Origin: Bog-950 sp964423405
GTDB lineage: Bacteria > Bacteroidota > Bacteroidia > Chitinophagales > LD1
Direction: 5' to 3'
NCBI GenBank assembly: GCA_964423405.1
Contig: CAYREY010000007.1
Span: forward strand, 38,937 to 102,936
DNA length: 64,000 nt
Of this stretch, positions 25,279 to 34,527 are shown one piece after another (the first letter of the stretch is position 1; each line of letters begins with the position of its first letter). The notes under the pieces were generated by a model, which did not search any database, was not told the DNA's origin, and was given only the letters and a program-made list of their open reading frames with translations. The translations under genes were made by a program, and so were the position numbers.

Positions 25279-26688
25279 TCAATATCTTACCTCAAATTCA
25301 AACGGCACTCCAATTAACAGCGGAAAATCATCGGCAAACAGTACCGGTTCTACCATCAGCCGGGTTGGCTGTGGTTCATAAAAAACAGGCCCCTTTTTAC
25401 CTTTAGGCAGCATAAATGCCGATACAGGTATAGTTGCTTGCCACATATCCCAATCGGTATTGTCAAATTGCAGATACTCGGTTTTACAAGCTGCCGCCAC
25501 CTGCCCGTTTGCCAACTGGTAAGTAGTGTCGCAACTTAGCACAGGCCCCCTTCTGTCAAAACTATCTTTATAAAAAAACTGAAGTACTATTTTATACTTA
25601 TCGCAGGGTATGTTGCGTATAGCAGCATATCCGTTCATTATTATTAAGTCGGCGGCAAAGTTAGTGTCCGTGCGTATCCGTATATTCTCTATCATCACAC
25701 CTGTGTTAGTGTCTGTTCTAAGGCTTAACAACTGCTGCTGTACACGCTTATACTGCGCTTGTGTATAGATTTCCTCCCACCTGAAATAATTGGCCACCGG
25801 CAGCACGGGCGGCGCTGCTATTTTGTTTTCGGGCTTTCGGTGTGGCTTACGCACTTCATTTCTGGGCTTTATAATATAGGCCTCGCGTATAACCTGTGGT
25901 ATTAGTTTGTAACTAATCCAGCCATACCCCTGCGTTCCCCACCCTGCGCCAAACGAATTGACAAACTTAAACGACTGCAACGAATCGTTAAACCCCACCA
26001 GCACGATAGCATGGCCCATAGCCTGTTTAACCGTATGCAAGGTATCCCACAAATAATAGGGCGAACGACAATTATTACCATACCTGAAATAAACATCATC
26101 AAATTTTACAGCACACACCACCGGATGCCTGGCTATGAGTGAGGCCTTTAAATTAACCACCGGATAATCCAACTCTACGCGCTTGAAAGTATCTATCCTG
26201 AACTTTCGTGCTTCTTTAATTTCTTTCTCGCCGGGCAAAACACGCCAGTTATACTCTTGATAGGGCATTGTCTTCAGCGTACATACTCCGGTATCTATCA
26301 TTAACCGGATGGCCTTGTATAGGTTGATACCATCGTTGCTACCACCATTCAGCATATTGTATATAAATGCCGGAGAAAACACCTCGCTGTTGCTGGTAGC
26401 CGATAGTTTATATGTACCTGTGTTGTATTTTTTCCGCAGGTTGTAGTATGTTCTGCTGGTATAGCCCAATGCCCAGCCTACGCATGAGTTTTGGTTACCC
26501 TGAAAACCCGGTGGTGGCAACATACCCGAAAGGTCGGCCCGCTCAGGAATACGCCCAACATGAAACGGGGCAACTGCCAACCCGAACCGGTTATACACCG
26601 AATCGTTAACAAACACAAGCCCTGAATTAGTTTGTGCCGGCAGTACTACATGTAAAAGAATAAGCAGGCAGGTTACAGCGTTCCTCAT
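25279..26688 (-). CDS. Secreted papain-like (C1A) cysteine protease, paralogue B
   Basis: The 469-residue protein has a signal peptide (cleavage likely after LPA, residue 18) and a papain-fold domain with catalytic C69 in QNSCVGWALGY, H226 in MGHAIVLVGF and N244 in VNSFGAGWG, followed by GYGWISY. A proline/lysine-rich linker leads to a beta-rich C-terminal domain of about 150 residues that I do not recognise. No T9SS sorting domain is seen, so it probably remains periplasmic or uses another exit. It is the third gene of an operon (cyclase, paralogue A, this one), 2 bases after paralogue A. The two share domain order and many motifs, so they are tandem duplicates. Confidence 0.85.
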   Translation of the reverse strand: MRNAVTCLLILLHVVLPAQTNSGLVFVNDSVYNRFGLAVAPFHVGRIPERADLSGMLPPPGFQGNQNSCVGWALGYTSRTYYNLRKKYNTGTYKLSATSNSEVFSPAFIYNMLNGGSNDGINLYKAIRLMIDTGVCTLKTMPYQEYNWRVLPGEKEIKEARKFRIDTFKRVELDYPVVNLKASLIARHPVVCAVKFDDVYFRYGNNCRSPYYLWDTLHTVKQAMGHAIVLVGFNDSLQSFKFVNSFGAGWGTQGYGWISYKLIPQVIREAYIIKPRNEVRKPHRKPENKIAAPPVLPVANYFRWEEIYTQAQYKRVQQQLLSLRTDTNTGVMIENIRIRTDTNFAADLIIMNGYAAIRNIPCDKYKIVLQFFYKDSFDRRGPVLSCDTTYQLANGQVAAACKTEYLQFDNTDWDMWQATIPVSAFMLPKGKKGPVFYEPQPTRLMVEPVLFADDFPLLIGVPFEFEVRY

Positions 26689-26690
26689 TT

Positions 26691-28142
26691 CTAATTTCTC
26701 AAATCAAAACGTACATACTTACCACTATAAATTGAATAACCATCAGCAATTAGTACCGGTTCTGCAATCAATGTTTTAACGTTGGCAGCCTTGTTGTTTC
26801 CAACCACAATTCCAGTGGGTATATCCAGTGCATTTACTGGTATAATTACCTCCCAGTTGCTTTGTATAGCAGTAGTATCAGATGCCGGCAGTTTAATGGT
26901 ACTGGTAGCTGCAAACTCGTTACCAAGCTGGTAGTTTTTATCCAGGCTAAACACAGGCGGGCCTTTACTACCGTAACGTTCTAAATAAAACTGCACCACT
27001 ACCTGAAAACTATCGCAAAGCATAGCAGGTATAGAAACACCTCCGCTAATAGCAATATCTACATTGCACTTATCATGCGCATCATGCGCGGTACACTCCT
27101 TCAACACAATCTCATTGGCATATAGATTTATTGCACCGCTATCGGTTATGGCATCGTTGCCGGAACTATTTAACCGCTGTAAAAGGGTTACTGCATTAAC
27201 ACTGGATGTTGAAAGCACATCATTGGCAGTATTGGCGGTGCTTTGCCCGGGCCGGTTTTTTTCAAGATAATCCAATGAGATTTTTTTAGGCTTAATGATG
27301 TATGCCTCTGTAATTACATGCGGTGCCAGCAGGTAACTAATCCAGCCGTAGCCACGGTTACCCCACCCGGTCCCCCACGAGTTCATAAACTTAAACGCCT
27401 GTAGCGAATCGCTATAGCCCATTATAAGCACCGCATGCCCCATATCACCCTCTGCTTTATTCAGCACATCCCACTTGTAATAACCATCGTTTTTACCAAA
27501 GCCGGCGTTGTAATAGGTTTTATCATATGCGGTTGCTACTATCACCGGAGTACCGGCAGCCAGTTGGGCTTTCATATTTTTTACCAGGTAGTTTTTATCT
27601 ACCCGCTGAAACACATCAATTCTAAACTCTCTTGCTTCGGCAAACTGCCAGCCTACAGGCTTCTTCTTCCATCGGTAGTTATGGTAAGGCATACTTTGCC
27701 ACGAGCAGGCACCTGTATCGCGCAGTAACCTCAGTGCCCAATACAGGCTGGAGGGCTTGTTTTCGCCCTTATTCATCAGGTTATATATAAATGCCGGAGA
27801 TATTATACCAGAATAATCAATCGTGTTATTGGCAACAAATTTGGTATTGGTTTGCCGGGCTACATAATAACTGCGGCAACCATACCCAATGGCCCATGCT
27901 ACACACGAATGTTGCGGCAACTGATTGCCAACTGGTGGCATATAGGGTTCAAAATCTACTTCGGTGGGCAAATCGCCATTCAGGTATGGCGCTCCGGCAC
28001 TTACAGTACTGTTATAATCTTTCTCATCAGAAAAAACAGAACTTGCCTTTTTATAAATTTTATTGATGATACTGGAAAAGAACTGGGCATCGGCAACCTG
28101 ATGTAGCATTAACAGCGCTAGTAAAACGGGTAGCCTTTTCAT
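26691..28142 (-). CDS. Secreted papain-like (C1A) cysteine protease, paralogue A
   Basis: The 483-residue protein has a signal peptide (MKRLPVLLALLMLHQVADAQ) and a short helical N-terminal extension (about 21-60) resembling a propeptide remnant. The papain fold has catalytic C80 in QHSCVAWAIGYG, H236 in MGHAVLIMGY and N254 in MNSWGTGWG. A Gln in VGNQLPQHSC (about residue 77) could form the oxyanion hole. A beta-rich C-terminal domain is shared with paralogue B. The start ATG lies 1 base after the adenylate cyclase stop, so the two are translationally linked. Substrate unknown. Confidence 0.86.
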   Translation of the reverse strand: MKRLPVLLALLMLHQVADAQFFSSIINKIYKKASSVFSDEKDYNSTVSAGAPYLNGDLPTEVDFEPYMPPVGNQLPQHSCVAWAIGYGCRSYYVARQTNTKFVANNTIDYSGIISPAFIYNLMNKGENKPSSLYWALRLLRDTGACSWQSMPYHNYRWKKKPVGWQFAEAREFRIDVFQRVDKNYLVKNMKAQLAAGTPVIVATAYDKTYYNAGFGKNDGYYKWDVLNKAEGDMGHAVLIMGYSDSLQAFKFMNSWGTGWGNRGYGWISYLLAPHVITEAYIIKPKKISLDYLEKNRPGQSTANTANDVLSTSSVNAVTLLQRLNSSGNDAITDSGAINLYANEIVLKECTAHDAHDKCNVDIAISGGVSIPAMLCDSFQVVVQFYLERYGSKGPPVFSLDKNYQLGNEFAATSTIKLPASDTTAIQSNWEVIIPVNALDIPTGIVVGNNKAANVKTLIAEPVLIADGYSIYSGKYVRFDLRN

Positions 28143-28143
28143 A

Positions 28144-30047
28144 TCATGCAGTTTGCGATAAAAAATACATATCTATCTCGCCCTTATTCTTTGCACCAAT
28201 TTTACCACGATAATCAAACGTAAATTTGTCTTTCAACAACGCATAGCTACTTCCCGATACATTTATCCTGCCCACCTCACCCGATTGCTCCATCCGTGCG
28301 GCTGTATTCACTGTATCGCCCCAAATGTCGTATGCAAATTTNNNNNNNNNNNNNNNNNNNNNNNNNNNNNNNNNNNNNNNNNNNNNNNNNNNNNNNNNNN
28401 NNNNNNNNNNNNNNNNNNNNNNNNNNNNNNNNNNNNNNNNNGCTCCATCCGTGCGGCTGTATTCACTGTATCGCCCCAAATGTCGTATGCAAATTTCGAT
28501 ATACCTACAATACCTGCTACAACCGGGCCGCTGTTTATTCCAATTCGTACATCTAAGGCTGGCTGGTGCTGCATTACCTTCTTTACCTTAAGCGCTTCTA
28601 CAAACTTCAGTATATCAATGGCGGCCAATAGCATTTTAAAACAATGATCGGTATCTGCCACCGGCAGGCCAGATGCACACATATATGCATCACCTATGGT
28701 TTTTATCTTTTCAATATCATACTGCTGTATTATTTTATCAAAACCCGAAAACAATTCATGTATTTCAGCCACTATCCCCTCCGGACTAAGTTTCTCGCTT
28801 ATAATGGTAAAGTTTTTTATATCTATAAACATCACCGATACTGATTCGTAATACCTGGCATTGGCCTTACCGTTTAGCTTCAACTCTTCAGCTACTTCCT
28901 CCGGTAATATATTAAGTAATAATTTATCCGACCGGTCTCTCTCTAACTCTACATGCTCCAATGCCTCCTTCAGTTCTACATTTTTAAGATAATTGATTTT
29001 TGCTTCCTTATCTTTCTTATCTAAGTTATATTCCAACCGCAGCTCACCAAGTTGTTTCAGGTTTTGGGCATTTAGCAGTTCATCTTTCAATGCTACATGT
29101 TGTTTATACTCTTCAAACGCACGTTTATAATCTTCAATTCCGGCATAATAATCCGATAGAATAAGCTTTGCATCTTTTACATTAATACGCAACCCGCTGT
29201 TTTCCGAAAGCCTGATGGCTTCATCAATATATGGCTTGGCCTCCAGGGCCTGGCCCATATTCAGCTTTACCTCTGCTATGTTCATCAATGCATTAGAAAT
29301 TGCAGATGTATTACCCGTTTCGCGCGATAGCTCCAGATAGCGGTTATACTTATCCAGCGACCGCGCATAATCTTTTAAACCTAAAAATGCCCAACCCTGC
29401 GTATTGAGGGCACTTAACGCGTTGCGACTATCTCCCAACTCAATCAACTGTTCATCCAGCCCGGTTAAATAGTGTAGCGCTGTTTCGTAGTTATTAAGTT
29501 TAGTATGCAATAAACCCAGGTTAAGGTGATTGTTGGCTATAAGGCGTTTGTCCTCAATTTCAACAGCAATTTGCAACGACCGTTCATACATCATCAACTC
29601 TTCCTGCTGGTTATTCAGCCTGAAATAAATACTGCCGATATTTATCAGGGTTGTTGCAATCCCACGCTTATCGTTAAGGTCTTCTTTTATTTGCAACGAC
29701 CTAAAACAACAATCAAGTGCAGTAGTAAAATCACCTATCTCGTTAAGTATAATACCAAGGCTGTTTAAGGATACCGATACTTTGGGCAAATCGTTAAGTG
29801 CTTCGCGTATGTCCAACGCCTTTCGCATCTGGCCAACTGCATCTACATTACGTCCGGTGGTAAACAAAAGCTGAGCATACAAGTGCCGGGCTTCGGCTTC
29901 GGCAGCCATGCTTTGTGCGGTTTCTGCCAATTCAATAGCCTTATTGCACGCCAGTTCTGCCAAAACAGTATCGGTAGAAATGTTGGCTCTGGCAAGGCTT
30001 ATCTGTTCCTGTATAGCAGAAGGTAAATTCGGATCACTCAAAATCAA
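28144..30047 (-). CDS. TPR-containing class III adenylate cyclase (interrupted only by a false gap)
   Basis: A cytosolic protein with about seven tetratricopeptide repeats (45-345), a coiled-coil signalling helix ending LLLNILPEEVAEEL, and a class III cyclase domain. Visible catalytic residues are metal-binding D409 (MFIDIKNFT) and D453 (TIGDAYM), adenine-specifying K447 and D522 (YDIWGDTVN), and transition-state N529 and R533. The K/D pair predicts ATP rather than GTP. Removing the 100-N run plus one of two identical 55-base flanks (28287-28341, 28442-28496) restores a continuous 582-residue protein. The start is TTG at 30047, since the upstream ATG is closed by a stop. It leads the operon with two cysteine proteases. 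Confidence 0.88.
28342..28441. other. Assembly gap (100 N) that is an unmerged 55-bp contig overlap
   Basis: The 55 bases before the gap (28287-28341) and after it (28442-28496) are identical. Collapsing them gives an uninterrupted cyclase, so no sequence is really missing and the apparent frameshift is false. Confidence 0.95.
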
Positions 30048-30110
30048 TACATATTAAATTAGCTATAATGAATTTAATATCTAATTTCGGTTAAACAAAA
30101 CCCAAACATT

Positions 30111-30515
30111 ATGAAAAAGATTTTCCTGTTAATCGTTCCTGTTCTGATGTTGGTATCCTGCAATAACAAACCAGCAAGTTCAGAAACTACTCCTTCTACC
30201 GATACTGCTGCCACAACAACTGTTGAAGAGCCCGCCCCACCAGCAACTTCTGATAACAGCGGTGCGGGGCTTGTGCCTGCCCAGGTTTGGGAAGAACTAA
30301 AAGGGCCTGTTTCTGATGCAAGCGTAACTGCCACCCTGGATGGCAAACCAATTGCAACTGCAACAACAAACGACTCTGGTAAGTATGCTTACAAAGGTCT
30401 TATAAAAGGCAACAAGTATACATTCACTGTAAAAAAAGGCACTCAAACAGCCTCATCTCAAACCATTGTTTATGATGGTACAGACAACTCATTACCAAAC
30501 TTCCAGTTAAAATAG
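30111..30515 (+). CDS. Small lipoprotein with a carboxypeptidase-regulatory-like (Ig-like) domain
   Basis: The 134-residue product has a lipoprotein signal (MKKIFLLIVPVLMLVSCNNK; cysteine 17) and a Ser/Thr/Pro/Ala-rich linker to about 60. A beta-sandwich domain then reads like a carboxypeptidase regulatory-like repeat (PVSDASVTATLDGKPIATATT, then GKYAYKGLIKGNKYTFTVKKG). Such domains are common as surface spacers in this phylum. It is divergent from the cyclase operon and ends in a perfect 12-bp terminator hairpin, so it is monocistronic. Function is unknown. Confidence 0.8.
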   Translation: MKKIFLLIVPVLMLVSCNNKPASSETTPSTDTAATTTVEEPAPPATSDNSGAGLVPAQVWEELKGPVSDASVTATLDGKPIATATTNDSGKYAYKGLIKGNKYTFTVKKGTQTASSQTIVYDGTDNSLPNFQLK

Positions 30516-30533
30516 CTACAGCTGAATTTTATG

Positions 30534-30569
30534 AAGAGGCCTGTAATAACATACAGGCCTCTTTTTTTT
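30534..30569 (+). terminator. Intrinsic terminator after the small lipoprotein gene
   Basis: A perfect 12-bp stem (aagaggcctgta / tacaggcctctt) with a 6-base loop is followed by a run of eight T residues. Confidence 0.92.
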
Positions 30570-30610
30570 GCCCTTCTTTTTACTCGATTAAACTTTTTTA
30601 CATTTAAGCC

Positions 30611-32152
30611 ATGGCTAAAAAATGGCTGTACATATTATCGGCACCGGTATTGGCAATGGCCATGTATTGGTTTACGGGCCGGTACAACATACCGGAACCC
30701 GCCCGGCTTATGGCCATTGTAGTAGTGTGGGTAGCCGTATGGTGGCTTACCGAAGCCCTGCACCTGGGGGTTACTTCCCTCCTGCCGTTTATACTTATAC
30801 CCCTGTTTGGAATTATGAAAACCGAAGAGGTGGCCATGCAATACATGGACCAGATCATCTTCCTTTTTATGGGTGGGTTCTTTCTGGCCTATGCCATGGA
30901 AAAATGGGGGCTGCACAAGCGGCTGGCATTCCGCATAATTATGCTTACCGGCAACACCCCATCTAAAGTACTGATGGGTATAATGGCAACCACCTATTTA
31001 CTCAGCAACTGGGTAAGTAATACAGCAACGGTGCTCATGCTTATACCGGCCGTTACAGCTATCATTTCGCAAAAAGAATTGTACAACGAGCAGAACCGCA
31101 AAAGCATTGCAACCGCTATACTTATTGCACTATCGTTTAGCGCTACAATAGGTGGTATGGGTACGCTGGTAGGCACGCCACCCAATATGATATTTGCCGG
31201 TATGTATGCCAACCTGTTCCCAAACGGCCAACCGGTTACATTTCTTAACTGGATGATGATTGGCATACCGTTATCATTCAGCATGTTAATAGCCTGCTAC
31301 TTTATACTTAAGTGGATGTTTATACCTGCGCACCTCAATACCCCGTTTGATATGAGCTACATTGAACGGGAGCATAAAAAATTGGGGCCAGTTAAATATG
31401 AAGAGAAGGTAGTGCTGTCTGTATTTGTACTAACGGTGCTGCTGTGGTTTTTCCGCAAAAACATACCCCTGGGCTTTGCCACTATACCGGGCTGGACAAA
31501 ACTGCTTGGCAAAGCCGGTGCATATGTTAAGGATAGTACTATAGTAGTATTTACTTCTTTCTTTCTATTCCTTATCCCATCGCGCAACAAACCGGCAGAA
31601 AACACAACCGGCAATGTAGATGCCACTACCGAAGATTTTGAAGCAGATGCCGATTTCGAAAACCTGCTGGAGTGGAAAGATGTTAGCCGGCTGCCGTTAA
31701 ACATCATACTGCTGTTTGGTTGCGGCTTTGCCATTGCCAAAGGTTTCGAAGTATCGGGTTTAAGTAATGTAATAGCATCTAAACTAATTGTGCTGCAGGG
31801 CTTGCCTGTTCCGCTCATACTATTGGGCATAGCAGTACTGGTTACCGTGCTTAGTGAGTTTGCCAGCAACACGGCCAGCATACAACTGGTACTGCCCATT
31901 GTAATACCATTGGCCACCAGCCTGGGCGTTAGCCCGTTGTTACTAATGCTTACCGCCACATTCAGTGCCTCGCTGGGTTATATGCTACCGGTTGCTACAT
32001 CGGCCAATACGATAGTGCACGGCACCGGCGATATAAACGCACGCGATATGATTCGTGCCGGAATTGTACTGGATATAGTCGGCATTATCTTGCTATTGTT
32101 ATTTATGCTTACGCTGGGTAATTGGGTATTTGGCTTTAAAATATTTGGATGA
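30611..32152 (+). CDS. SLC13/DASS-family divalent anion:sodium symporter
   Basis: The 513-residue inner membrane protein has eleven or so hydrophobic segments and both SNT substrate/sodium motifs of the family, SNWVSNTATVLML (first half) and SEFASNTASIQLVLP (second half). It also has TIGGMGTLVGTPPN and the C-terminal signature LPVATSANTIVHGTG. Members take up dicarboxylates such as succinate, or sulfate, with sodium; the exact anion cannot be read here. A hydrophilic loop of about 40 residues (330-370) contains acidic residues. The next gene overlaps it by 4 bases (ATGA), so the two are coupled. Confidence 0.9.
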   Translation: MAKKWLYILSAPVLAMAMYWFTGRYNIPEPARLMAIVVVWVAVWWLTEALHLGVTSLLPFILIPLFGIMKTEEVAMQYMDQIIFLFMGGFFLAYAMEKWGLHKRLAFRIIMLTGNTPSKVLMGIMATTYLLSNWVSNTATVLMLIPAVTAIISQKELYNEQNRKSIATAILIALSFSATIGGMGTLVGTPPNMIFAGMYANLFPNGQPVTFLNWMMIGIPLSFSMLIACYFILKWMFIPAHLNTPFDMSYIEREHKKLGPVKYEEKVVLSVFVLTVLLWFFRKNIPLGFATIPGWTKLLGKAGAYVKDSTIVVFTSFFLFLIPSRNKPAENTTGNVDATTEDFEADADFENLLEWKDVSRLPLNIILLFGCGFAIAKGFEVSGLSNVIASKLIVLQGLPVPLILLGIAVLVTVLSEFASNTASIQLVLPIVIPLATSLGVSPLLLMLTATFSASLGYMLPVATSANTIVHGTGDINARDMIRAGIVLDIVGIILLLLFMLTLGNWVFGFKIFG

Positions 32153-33921
32153 AAACACAGTTGATAGTTACCGGTTACCGGTTTACAGTAATACATATGC
32201 TGATAGTTACAACCATCGCACTGGCAGGGGCCGCTGGCTGCAAAAAACAACCCGCCGCTGTAATAGACCCCGGGAAACCTAAACGTACACTAACGGAATA
32301 TTTTGATAAGAAGTATTTGCTGTATCGCTTACCCGATAACTATTATAACAACCAAAAACTAAACAGAAGTTTTGAGACTACACTTACCAATATAATCACA
32401 GATTTTAAACCACTTGGTTATAGCACAGCAATTAACCTGCAATACACCCATGTGTACAGCGATAAGTGCGTGTACCACACCAGCCCCGATACCTGGAAAT
32501 ATGCCGAGGTATGCTACCCCAATACCTGCCTTACTAAAGATTACGCCTACGCTACAGCTGTGTTGCATAACTTAAACAGGCAGCCAACAACTTACTATGT
32601 GCGGTTGTTTTATCAAAACACCAGCTATTGGAACGCTACCGATAGCAGCATAAACTTCGAAACAAAAAAGTATCTGGATAACTACTATGGTTGCTCGGCT
32701 ATAGTACCGGTAACCATTCAGCCCGGCGACTCTGCTCTGGTAAAAATACCCTACACCATCGGTATGGACCCTAAAAATGAGTTTCCATTCGACCCAAGCA
32801 AAGACCCTGCCCGCCCCGGCAATTACGAGTTTATGCTCATAGCAAAACAAAACCAGGAAGACCTGCTGCTGCACGATAGCATAGACCTTAAAGTAACCAA
32901 CCCTTTTGCCGAGGCTAAATGGGATGAGTTATATAACAAAGGCAATAAGTACTACAACTACATAAGCTATACCGCGCCGCAGCATTTCAAATTCGTTTTT
33001 TTGGATGAGTACTTTGACGGTGTAAACGACCTGGGCCTAAACCACATTTACCTGGCCAAAGATAACGACCAGAAACCACTATGCGATACCTGCACCGGTT
33101 GGTACCGCGGTGTAATCAATGAGGCTTATAACAACAAAGAGTTTTTTGAGGGCTACATCAGCAAAGCACCCTTTGTAAAAGCAAGCTATGGCAACCGGAA
33201 AGAAAACTACCATATAGATAGCACCGGCATTACATTAACGGTACCCAAATCGCGCCGCGGCGACTATAACAAAACATGGGGCGAGTTTCTGTTTGGCCCA
33301 TCATTTAAATATGGCCACCTTACCGTACGGGCTAAGTTTCCGCAAATGATGAACAAACACGCCACCAGCAACGGTATTGTACATAACCTGTGGCTGTATC
33401 AGCGCGATTTTGACGAGGTAGATACCACCAACCCATACAGTTACTTACGAGGCTCGCGTAACAAACAACCCTACGAAATTGACTTTGAGATTTGGAGCAG
33501 CACCCCTTACGACACACTTACTTTATGGGATGATGAATCGTTCATCAACTACTCTATTGTTGATTATATGCGCAACCCTAACGTGCAGCTTAAACCCGGT
33601 GAGCAGAAAAATACCGGCTTTTACGATGTTGAACGCTTCAACAAACGTCAGGCAAGTGTAATAGGCAAAGAATTCACCCGCGATTACTTCAACTATTTCC
33701 ACACCTACGAATTATACTGGTATCCAAACGAAGTGCGATTTCTGGTAGACGGACAGGAAAAGGCTGTTATACCAAACACAATGGCCCAAATACCCGATAA
33801 ACACTTGTTTTTATGGATAGGTACCCCTATGTATCAGGATGGCACGTATTACCTGCAATCATTTATCCCATTTCTTAAGTACGATAAAAAAGCGATAATT
33901 GACTATATACGGATTGAATAG
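32149..33921 (+). CDS. Lipoprotein with a C-terminal GH16-like glycoside hydrolase domain
   Basis: The 590-residue protein has a lipoprotein signal (IALAGAAGC; cysteine near 31) and an N-terminal part of about 260 residues rich in aromatic residues that I do not recognise. The C-terminal GH16-like domain begins at about 370 (FGPSFKYGHLTVRAKFPQ). The GH16 catalytic motif E-x-D-x-E is present as YEIDFEIW, where the first Glu would be the nucleophile and the last Glu the acid/base. The YHTYELYW-type strand (here YFHTYELYWYPNEVRFLVDG) is also typical. It overlaps the transporter gene by 4 bases. Glycan specificity (laminarin, agar, other) cannot be assigned. Confidence 0.78.
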   Translation: MKTQLIVTGYRFTVIHMLIVTTIALAGAAGCKKQPAAVIDPGKPKRTLTEYFDKKYLLYRLPDNYYNNQKLNRSFETTLTNIITDFKPLGYSTAINLQYTHVYSDKCVYHTSPDTWKYAEVCYPNTCLTKDYAYATAVLHNLNRQPTTYYVRLFYQNTSYWNATDSSINFETKKYLDNYYGCSAIVPVTIQPGDSALVKIPYTIGMDPKNEFPFDPSKDPARPGNYEFMLIAKQNQEDLLLHDSIDLKVTNPFAEAKWDELYNKGNKYYNYISYTAPQHFKFVFLDEYFDGVNDLGLNHIYLAKDNDQKPLCDTCTGWYRGVINEAYNNKEFFEGYISKAPFVKASYGNRKENYHIDSTGITLTVPKSRRGDYNKTWGEFLFGPSFKYGHLTVRAKFPQMMNKHATSNGIVHNLWLYQRDFDEVDTTNPYSYLRGSRNKQPYEIDFEIWSSTPYDTLTLWDDESFINYSIVDYMRNPNVQLKPGEQKNTGFYDVERFNKRQASVIGKEFTRDYFNYFHTYELYWYPNEVRFLVDGQEKAVIPNTMAQIPDKHLFLWIGTPMYQDGTYYLQSFIPFLKYDKKAIIDYIRIE

Positions 33922-34019
33922 GCTATCTGTACTAAATACAGGATTTTTCACAGCGCACAATCCGGTCATTGTAAAAGCATTAGTAATTAAGGTATATATT
34001 TACAGTATAATTTAACCCC

Positions 34020-34412
34020 ATGAAAAAGTACCTGCTGGTAATGGCACTGTTTATGTTAGGCTCAACAGCCTACAGCCAATATTCACTTGTGTTTTGCGAA
34101 GATGTAACAGAAGAAGGCAAACCGGTTACTGTTAGCAACCAGTTTATGGTTGACCGTGACGGTGGAGCATTGCGTATGTTGGCACGTACAGATGCTAATT
34201 TTAATACAGACAAAATAGAGTTCCGCATATATTTTGTAGGCGATAATGGCATTGAAGAAGAAGTTGCCCGGATGGCACAAAACATTGAGCCCGATTGGGG
34301 CTTTGTGTGGAAAGAGATAGTAATGTACGACCCAGGCATGTATAGAGTGAAATTATATAATAGTAAAGGGACTTATCTTACTTCAGCCAACCTTACACTC
34401 CGTGGTAGATAA
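34020..34412 (+). CDS. Small secreted protein of unknown function
   Basis: The 130-residue product has a signal peptide (MKKYLLVMALFMLGSTAYSQ) and a single predicted beta-sandwich domain. It begins YSLVFCEDVTEEGKPVTVSNQF and ends YRVKLYNSKGTYLTSANLTLRGR. The pattern resembles a small Ig-like fold. It has no lipobox and no sorting domain. I know no named family. It stands between the GH16-like gene and the kinase cluster, in the same direction as both, without a clear terminator on either side. Confidence 0.7.
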   Translation: MKKYLLVMALFMLGSTAYSQYSLVFCEDVTEEGKPVTVSNQFMVDRDGGALRMLARTDANFNTDKIEFRIYFVGDNGIEEEVARMAQNIEPDWGFVWKEIVMYDPGMYRVKLYNSKGTYLTSANLTLRGR

Positions 34413-34527
34413 ACGAGCCATTATATTAGCTTTTTCACATTATAACATTAAAGATTTTGATAAAATAGATATATAACGGGTAATACAAAACTAGTTTATA
34501 TATTTGGGGTACCGGTACCATTAAAAA

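Noticed and set aside
28144..28479. A separate small cyclase fragment gene or a frameshifted pseudogene
   Set aside because: It is the 3' end of the same gene, displaced in frame by a duplicated 55-base contig end plus the 100 N.
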